The notes beneath the pieces are model-generated. The model was not told the DNA's origin. It was given only the letters and a program-made list of their open reading frames with translations, and did no database searches. 27,004 nt of DNA from DASYRX01 sp036003845 (GTDB lineage: Bacteria; Gemmatimonadota; Gemmatimonadetes; Gemmatimonadales; Gemmatimonadaceae), in assembly GCA_036003845.1 (NCBI GenBank), contig DASYRX010000388.1, forward strand, positions 1-27,004, written 5' to 3'. Numbering within the stretch: position 1 is the stretch's first letter; every line of letters starts with the position of its first letter. This document shows, one piece after another, positions 22,444 to 27,004 of the stretch. The position numbers and the translations under genes are program-made.

Positions 22444-23538
22444 ATGGCGGACAACAACACATTTGAATCACTACAGCCGCTCGGCTGGAGCTCCGAGCGT
22501 GCGGAGCAGTTCGCTGGACACATCGCGCGAGGCCAACGCCCAGCGCGCGTCATCGCACTGCACCGCGGTGTATGGATCATCGACGACGGATCCTGCGAGC
22601 AGCGCGCAAAGACCAGCGGGCGACTGCGTCATAACACGCTGGATGAGGTCGACCTGCCGACGGTCGGCGACTGGGTGACTGTCGCGGGAGCGCCTAACGC
22701 GAACGAGGCGGTGATTCATGCCGTTGCGGCGCGGGCCAGCGCGCTGCTACGCAAGACGCCCGGACGTGAGTCCACAGCGCAGTCTCTCGCCGCGAACGTT
22801 GACCTCATTCTGTTGGCCGCGGCGCTGCCCAACGATGTGAACGTGCGCCGCCTGGAACGCGCAATCGCGCTCGTATGGGAGAGCGGGGCGGTGCCTGTCG
22901 TGCTTCTCACGAAAGCCGACTTGGCAGCGGACGTACCAGCGGCGCTCGCAGCGACGCGAGCACGCCTAACGGGCATCGACGTGCTCGCGCTCTCGACACT
23001 GAGCGGCGAGGGAGTGAGTGACGTGGCGGACTTTCTACGCCCTGCACAGACCGCCGTGCTGCTCGGCCCCTCGGGAGCTGGGAAGTCGACGCTCCTCAAT
23101 GCGCTGCTCGGCGACATTCGCATGCGAACGTCCCCGGTGCGCGAGGACGGGCGCGGCCGGCACACGACGACCCATCGACAACTCTTCCGTTTGCCTAACG
23201 GCGCGCTCTTGATCGACACGCCCGGATTACGCGAGTTGCAACTATGGGGTGAGGAGGACAGCGTGGATGCGACCTTCGACGATGTCGCTGCGCTGGCCAG
23301 CGTCTGCCGCTTCAGCGATTGCGAGCACGAGTCGGAAGCGGGTTGCGCTGTGCTCGAGGCCGTGGAGCGGGGCCAACTAGACCCGGAGCGGCTCGCGCAT
23401 TGGCGTCAGTTGCGCGCGGAGTTGGCGTATCTGGCGCGTCGGGAGGAGGGACGTGCGGCGCAGGAATGGAAGCGCCTCGCGGCGTCAGGGGCGCGTGCAC
23501 TGCGGGCGCATATCAAGTCCAAATACAAGAAGCCTTGA
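22444..23538 (+). CDS. rsgA: Small ribosomal subunit biogenesis GTPase RsgA
   Basis: A 364-residue circularly permuted GTPase that checks 30S subunit maturation. The OB-fold N-domain spans about residues 30-100. The GTPase motifs occur in permuted order: G4 TKAD (156-159), then G1 GPSGAGKST (208-216), the switch sequence RHTTTHR (239-245) and G3 DTPG (258-261). The C-terminal zinc knuckle has Cys288, Cys293, His295 and Cys301 (CRFSDCEHESEAGC). The C-terminal tail is basic (HIKSKYKKP), as in relatives. It is a single gene with no partner in the same direction. Its last eight codons and stop lie in a perfect 15-bp hairpin. A copy of the GCCTAACG word encodes Pro-Asn in two places and Leu-Thr in a third. 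Confidence 0.96.
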   Translation: MADNNTFESLQPLGWSSERAEQFAGHIARGQRPARVIALHRGVWIIDDGSCEQRAKTSGRLRHNTLDEVDLPTVGDWVTVAGAPNANEAVIHAVAARASALLRKTPGRESTAQSLAANVDLILLAAALPNDVNVRRLERAIALVWESGAVPVVLLTKADLAADVPAALAATRARLTGIDVLALSTLSGEGVSDVADFLRPAQTAVLLGPSGAGKSTLLNALLGDIRMRTSPVREDGRGRHTTTHRQLFRLPNGALLIDTPGLRELQLWGEEDSVDATFDDVAALASVCRFSDCEHESEAGCAVLEAVERGQLDPERLAHWRQLRAELAYLARREEGRAAQEWKRLAASGARALRAHIKSKYKKP

Positions 23539-23548
23539 TATGCGCCCG
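23503..23548. terminator. Perfect 15-bp hairpin across the rsgA stop codon
   Basis: CGGGCGCATATCAAG (23503-23517) and CTTGATATGCGCCCG (23534-23548) are exact complements around a 16-nt loop. The rsgA TGA (23536-23538) is inside the right arm. The convergent lipoprotein gene ends at 23575, so the hairpin sits between two 3' ends. No U-run follows on either strand, so it is either an unusual terminator, a 3'-end stabiliser or a repeat that has extended the reading frame. Confidence 0.55.
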
Positions 23549-23574
23549 TTCACCTAACGAGTGCGTGCCTCGCG

Positions 23575-24240
23575 TTACACGGCCGGGCAGTCGATGTGCG
23601 TCTGAGACCGAGCGATCGAGATATCGGCGATCGCGACGGGCTTGTCGATGACGACGCGCAGCGCGGTGACCGTGCGTCCCGCATGGAACGGTGTGGCGAA
23701 CCAGGTTTGTTCGTTGACGACGATGTAACCGTTAGACAGCGGGATGGTGTAGTTGGGTGCCGTCCCAACTCGTTGCCCATTGCCGTCGACGTTCAACCGC
23801 GAGATGCTAGAGCTGCCATAGCTGGCCGGTCCAGTCGGGGGACAATCGGCCTTAGACATCGAGGTCAGGACGTCGGCGAAGATCGTGTGACCGCCAACGG
23901 TCAGGATCAATTCGTAGACGCCAGCTTCCGCTACCGACTTGTTGCTCCCGCCAATCGCGTTGCAATAAAGCAGTTTGGTGAAGATGCCCGGGGCTGAATA
24001 GCTCGCCACGTTCTTCGAAATGTTTCCCCCGGGTCCAGGGGGCAGATTGCAATCGCTAATCTTCGTGTTGATGCCGAGGAGTGTGGCGTCGACCGCGGTC
24101 CCGCGCGCGGTGTAGACGGCTCCAGGGCTAGTCACTGCGACAGCGCCATCGTTTGGTGTGGGAGGTGCAACCGGGGCGGTTGCTTGATCGCAGGCGATGA
24201 GGAAACCTCCCAACACGACCACAGCAATTCTCTTACTCAT
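23575..24240 (-). CDS. Small lipoprotein of unknown function
   Basis: A 221-residue predicted lipoprotein: MSKRIAVVVLGGFLIAC has a lipobox with Cys17, followed by a Pro/Ala/Thr-rich linker to about residue 35. The rest is beta-rich with scattered Cys (ISDC near 63, LLYC near 93, ADCPP near 132, HIDCPAV at the end), which could form disulphides. The pattern is loosely like 'choice-of-anchor' surface proteins, but I do not recognise a family with confidence. A perfect GGAGGT lies 8 nt before the ATG, so expression may be strong. It is convergent with rsgA and contains no GCCTAACG word, unlike most neighbours. Confidence 0.75.
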   Translation of the reverse strand: MSKRIAVVVLGGFLIACDQATAPVAPPTPNDGAVAVTSPGAVYTARGTAVDATLLGINTKISDCNLPPGPGGNISKNVASYSAPGIFTKLLYCNAIGGSNKSVAEAGVYELILTVGGHTIFADVLTSMSKADCPPTGPASYGSSSISRLNVDGNGQRVGTAPNYTIPLSNGYIVVNEQTWFATPFHAGRTVTALRVVIDKPVAIADISIARSQTHIDCPAV

Positions 24241-24735
24241 TGGACTTACCTCCGCTCCGCTTGAGCGAGTCGAACGGTGTTCCTCCTCTCTGTGCTGCTA
24301 AACGAGCTGAACGCACGTTTTGCGCCACGGCTCAGGTGGACTAGCGCCCTGAAGTATTTGGCGGCCCGAGCCTAACGCGACATGTGGCGTCCACGCAGCG
24401 GTGCGAGTAACGAGTCTCACCGCATACAGTTACGAAGCTCCTAGCAGCGCGCGCTCGCGACGACAGCAACGCGGCGGACCGTGCCTAACGGCAAATTCCC
24501 GGTCCTCTCCCAGAGACAAACTCGGCCGACGACTTACATAGATCCCGGTCGGTCGTCATCGCCTAACGTCTTTCCGCGTGTCACCGCCTCCTTGATCGGC
24601 CATCGCGCCGTTCCGGCTCGCCCTCGAACGTGCAATGTTCCCGTTAGGCGACCGGCCTCGACTGCGTGGCGGAAGTGGCGCACGGTGCAAGGATTGCGGT
24701 GGACAACGCTCGATCGAGCTGAGCGAGACTATTCG
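24241..24735. other. 495-nt intergenic stretch with four GCCTAACG words
   Basis: This divergent gap separates the small lipoprotein gene (minus) from the HAD-ATPase gene (plus). I see no gene with family support; the frame of the HAD-ATPase stays open back to 24481, but its upstream peptide is Arg/Pro-rich and resembles nothing. Four copies of the iterated word lie at 24371, 24484, 24562 and 24642, the last in the opposite orientation. No convincing sigma70 promoter was found for either gene, although both must start here. Confidence 0.6.
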
Positions 24736-26448
24736 ATGCGCTACCTCGCACTCGTGTGCGATTACGACGGCACAATCGCGCACCACGGGCGTGTCGACGG
24801 CGCCACAGTGGCTGCGCTCGAACGCGCACGTGCATCGGGACGCAAGCTGCTGCTCGTTACGGGTCGCCAGCTGGACGACCTCATGAGTGTCTTCCCGAAC
24901 GCACAAGTGTTCGATCGGATTGTTGCCGAGAACGGCGCCGTGCTCTACGACCCGACGACTCGCGAGGAGCGCTCGCTGGCTGCGGCGCCGCCGATTGAGT
25001 TTGTGAGCGAGTTGGAGCAGCGCGGCGTTACACCGCTTTCTGTGGGGCGAGTCATCGTGGCCACCTGGGAACCGAACGATCCCGTCGTCCACGAAGTCAT
25101 TCGGATCATGGGGCTCGACCTGCAAGTCATCTTCAACAAAGGCGCCGTCATGGTGCTGCCTTCGGGCTTGAACAAGGCTGTGGGCCTCAACCGCGCGCTG
25201 GACGATCTCAAGCTCTCGGCGCATAACGCGATTGGCGTCGGTGACGCGGAGAACGATCACTCGTTCCTGGCCGCATGCGAGTGCAGCATCGCGGTGGCCA
25301 ATGCGCTCGAAAGCGTCAAGGCGCGAGTCGACTGGGTCACTCGCTCGGATCACGGCGCCGGCGTCATCGAGCTGATCGATCGTATGATCGACTCGGACCT
25401 TGCCGAGCTGAGCGAGCGCCTAACGCGACACGACGTAGTGATCGGCACTGGCGACAAGGGCGAAGACATACGCTTGCCCGCATACGGAGAGGTCACTCTC
25501 GTTGCCGGCCCATCGGGAGCCGGCAAATCCACCGTCGTAACGGCGCTGCTCGAGCGATTGTGCGACGCGGCGTACCAGCTCTGCGTCGTCGATCCGGAAG
25601 GCGATTACAACGAATTCCCGAGCGCGGTCCCGCTGCGCGGTGAAGATGCGAAAACGCTCGCCGGCGATGCGTTGCAACTGCTCGAACGATCTTCGCACAA
25701 CGCCGTGCTGACGCTCTTGGACATGCGACTCGAGGATCGTCCCGCCTTCTTGCAGCGGCTACTCCCGCGATTGCTCGAGCTGCGAGCGGCGACAGGGCGT
25801 CCGCATTGGCTCGTGATCGATGAAGCGCATCACCTCTTGCCCTCGAAGTGGCAGCCGTCGGAGGCGCTGTTGCCGGCGCAGCTCCGTAACACAGTGCTCG
25901 TCACGGTCCATCCGGACGATGTCGCGCCCTCAGTACTGAACCTCGTCGACAGGCTGATCATCGTTGGACAGCAGCCACAAGCGACGATCGACGCCTTTGC
26001 GCGCGGGCGCGGCGGCGTCGATGTGCCTATTCCACTGACCGTGCCTAACGCGAAGGCCAACAATGCCTGGCTCGTGCGACTCGGCGCCGAGCCCGTGAGC
26101 TTCCAAACATCCGAGCCGAAAGCCGTGCGCAGACGGCACCAACGCAAATACGCGACCGGTGAGCTGGGCGAAGACAAGAGTTTCTATTTCCGCGGTCCTG
26201 ACCGACGGCTCAATCTTCGTGCGCAGAACCTCGGGCTCTTCATGCAAATGGCCGACGGCGTCGACGATGACACCTGGAAGCACCATCTGAAAGAGCGCGA
26301 TGTGTCCGGCTGGTTTCTCGAAGCCATCAAGGACGAAGGGCTGGCCGCGGAAGCGGCCAAGGTCGAGGCCGACGAGTCGCTCACTGCCGACGAGAGTCGC
26401 GCGCGGATCCGTGAGGCGATCCAGCGACGCTATACGGCGCCACTCTGA
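24736..26448 (+). CDS. Fusion of HAD-IIB phosphatase and P-loop (HerA/DUF87-like) ATPase
   Basis: A 570-residue two-domain cytoplasmic protein. Residues 1-220 are a HAD-IIB (Cof/sucrose-phosphatase-like) hydrolase: motif I DYDGT (Asp9, Asp11), motif II Thr42 in LLVTGR, motif III Lys147 and motif IV GDAENDH (169-175). Residues 235-480 are an ATPase with Walker A GPSGAGKST (258-266), CVVDPEGDY (283-291, typical of HerA/FtsK-like ATPases that sense a bound substrate) and Walker B WLVIDEAHHL (358-367). The C-terminal 90 residues are charged and helical. The ATG at 24736 is chosen because the HAD domain begins there; the open frame extends 85 codons upstream without family support. A sugar-phosphate phosphatase coupled to a motor-like ATPase is unusual. 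I do not know the substrate. The gene stands alone. Confidence 0.88.
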   Translation: MRYLALVCDYDGTIAHHGRVDGATVAALERARASGRKLLLVTGRQLDDLMSVFPNAQVFDRIVAENGAVLYDPTTREERSLAAAPPIEFVSELEQRGVTPLSVGRVIVATWEPNDPVVHEVIRIMGLDLQVIFNKGAVMVLPSGLNKAVGLNRALDDLKLSAHNAIGVGDAENDHSFLAACECSIAVANALESVKARVDWVTRSDHGAGVIELIDRMIDSDLAELSERLTRHDVVIGTGDKGEDIRLPAYGEVTLVAGPSGAGKSTVVTALLERLCDAAYQLCVVDPEGDYNEFPSAVPLRGEDAKTLAGDALQLLERSSHNAVLTLLDMRLEDRPAFLQRLLPRLLELRAATGRPHWLVIDEAHHLLPSKWQPSEALLPAQLRNTVLVTVHPDDVAPSVLNLVDRLIIVGQQPQATIDAFARGRGGVDVPIPLTVPNAKANNAWLVRLGAEPVSFQTSEPKAVRRRHQRKYATGELGEDKSFYFRGPDRRLNLRAQNLGLFMQMADGVDDDTWKHHLKERDVSGWFLEAIKDEGLAAEAAKVEADESLTADESRARIREAIQRRYTAPL

Positions 26449-26590
26449 TCGCGGAGCTAATCCTCGCGCAGCCGCACCATCGGAGAGAAGCGCGCGCGGG
26501 TTATAGAAGTTGCGGCCGCCCTTACATCGCTCTAACGAAGGGGCTTTCCAGTTGCGGCCGAGGGCCTACCCGGTCAGTTTTCGCAGTCCG

Positions 26591-26620
26591 CGCCGCCCGA
26601 ACGGGGCGCTTTGCTTTTTT
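26591..26620 (+). terminator. Terminator-like hairpin directly upstream of tRNA-Asn
   Basis: CGCCC (26594-26598 region) pairs with GGGCG (26604-26608) in CGCCCGAACGGGGCG, followed by CTTTGCTTTTTT. The T-run abuts the first base of the tRNA. It is placed to end transcription of the HAD-ATPase gene, about 140 nt after its stop. If it works fully, tRNA transcription would have to start within the T-run, so partial read-through or a processing role is likely. Confidence 0.5.
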
Positions 26621-26693
26621 TGGGGTGTAGCTCAGCTGGCAGAGCGCCTGACTGTTAATCAGGAAGTCGCTGGTTCGAATCCAGCCGCCCCAG
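26621..26693 (+). tRNA. trnN: tRNA-Asn (GTT anticodon)
   Basis: A complete 73-nt cloverleaf. The acceptor stem TGGGGTG/CGCCCCA (one G-U) is followed by D arm GCTC/GAGC, anticodon arm CCTGA-CTGTTAA-TCAGG with GTT at 26654-26656, a 5-nt variable loop, T arm GCTGG-TTCGAAT-CCAGC and discriminator G. CCA is not encoded. No attachment-site duplication of its 3' end was seen in the window. Confidence 0.97.
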
Positions 26694-26906
26694 TTTTGCA
26701 ACAGACGAAATACCAAGATGTTAGCGGGGCGCGCGGTGAGACAAGCCGAACGCGCTTGACGCTGGGGAATCCATAGGGAATCCGGAGCATACCGCTCGCA
26801 CGGGCGCAACGATCTCTGACGGTTGCCGTTACAGCACCCAACGCCTTCAACGGGGTGGACTGGCGAGTGGAAATTCCAGCCGCGGAGTCTCGGCTAGATT
26901 CTCGTC

Positions 26907-27004
26907 ATGCGCGGTTCGAGATCGCACCGTCTGCCCTTTGATGGTCCTGTAATTCCGCCTGTCTCGCGAATCGCGCACCTCATCAGTCAATGGCAGATCG
27001 TTGG
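26907..27004 (+). CDS. Unidentified open frame running off the right edge
   Basis: An ATG at 26907 opens a frame with no stop to the end of the window (32 codons, starting MRGSRSHRLPFDGPVI). It is 214 nt downstream of tRNA-Asn. The peptide is too short for me to recognise a family, and no strong ribosome site precedes it. TAGATT at 26894-26899 could be a -10 element, but its -35 is poor. Genes beside tRNAs are often integrases, yet this N-terminus does not look like one. The stretch between the tRNA and this ATG shows no other feature. Confidence 0.3.
   Translation, partial: MRGSRSHRLPFDGPVIPPVSRIAHLISQWQIV

Noticed and set aside
24481..24735. In-frame 85-codon extension of the HAD-ATPase
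   Set aside because: The peptide is Arg/Pro-rich without recognisable homology, and the HAD fold starts exactly at the ATG at 24736.
26510..26809. Open frames on both strands across the tRNA (peptides with AQLAERLTVNQEVAGSNPAAP and GGWIRTSDFLINSQALCQL)
   Set aside because: These are well-known spurious translations of tRNA genes; the cloverleaf of tRNA-Asn explains the sequence.
26621..27004. Genomic island inserted at tRNA-Asn
   Set aside because: No integrase motif, no duplicated tRNA 3' end and no foreign-looking genes are visible in the short stretch after the tRNA.

Overview
The window is GC-rich (roughly 60% or more by eye) and bacterial. It has a complete tRNA-Asn, about 20 protein genes in mostly overlapping or closely spaced units, and no phage, IS transposase or CRISPR. 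The gene content fits a soil or environmental member of Gemmatimonadota or a neighbouring phylum: an orphan MacB/FtsX-type permease, a TonB-dependent receptor, a form II CoxSLM-like molybdenum hydroxylase, a HAF-repeat lipoprotein and many exported hydrolases. This placement is an inference from family content, not from a marker-gene tree.

Layout. (1) 1-6808, all on the minus strand: ParB-like protein, then a Tat-signal alanine racemase-like protein (start overlaps the ParB stop), then an exported metallo-beta-lactamase-fold hydrolase, a cyclase-family (kynurenine-formamidase-like) hydrolase, a large ABC permease and the first codons of an amidase. A perfect 17-bp REP-like inverted repeat lies just upstream of the permease. 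(2) 6921-7447, plus strand: a cold-shock gene whose leader contains a good promoter followed by a strong intrinsic terminator before the coding region. (3) 7563-13460, minus strand: a five-gene unit of a 7-TM histidine kinase, NarL-type regulator, TonB-dependent receptor, 7-TM membrane protein and membrane-anchored methyltransferase-like protein. (4) 13599-18431, minus strand: HAF-repeat lipoprotein, then the 2Fe-2S, molybdopterin and FAD subunits of a xanthine dehydrogenase/CO dehydrogenase-family enzyme, with GTGA overlaps. (5) 18487-20387, plus strand: a TIGR02206-type membrane protein overlapping an exported metallophosphoesterase. (6) 20668-22164, minus strand: an exported class C beta-lactamase-like hydrolase. 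(7) 22444-23538, plus strand: rsgA, convergent with a small lipoprotein gene (23575-24240, minus). (8) 24736-26448, plus strand: a HAD phosphatase fused to a P-loop ATPase, then tRNA-Asn and an unidentified open frame running off the end.

The strongest signal not explained by genes is a short word, GCCTAACG (core CCTAACG / CGTTAGG). I counted 53 core copies by hand in 27 kb, against about 3-4 expected from base composition. It occurs on both strands, in all three reading frames and between genes. Inside genes it imposes codons expected to be rare at this GC content (TTA, CTA, AGG), and it forms one stop codon. This looks like selection or copying at the level of double-stranded DNA, comparable in kind to uptake sequences, Chi/KOPS-type oriented words or HIP1 in cyanobacteria. 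I know of no description of this word. It is almost absent from the two lipoprotein genes, which may be later arrivals.
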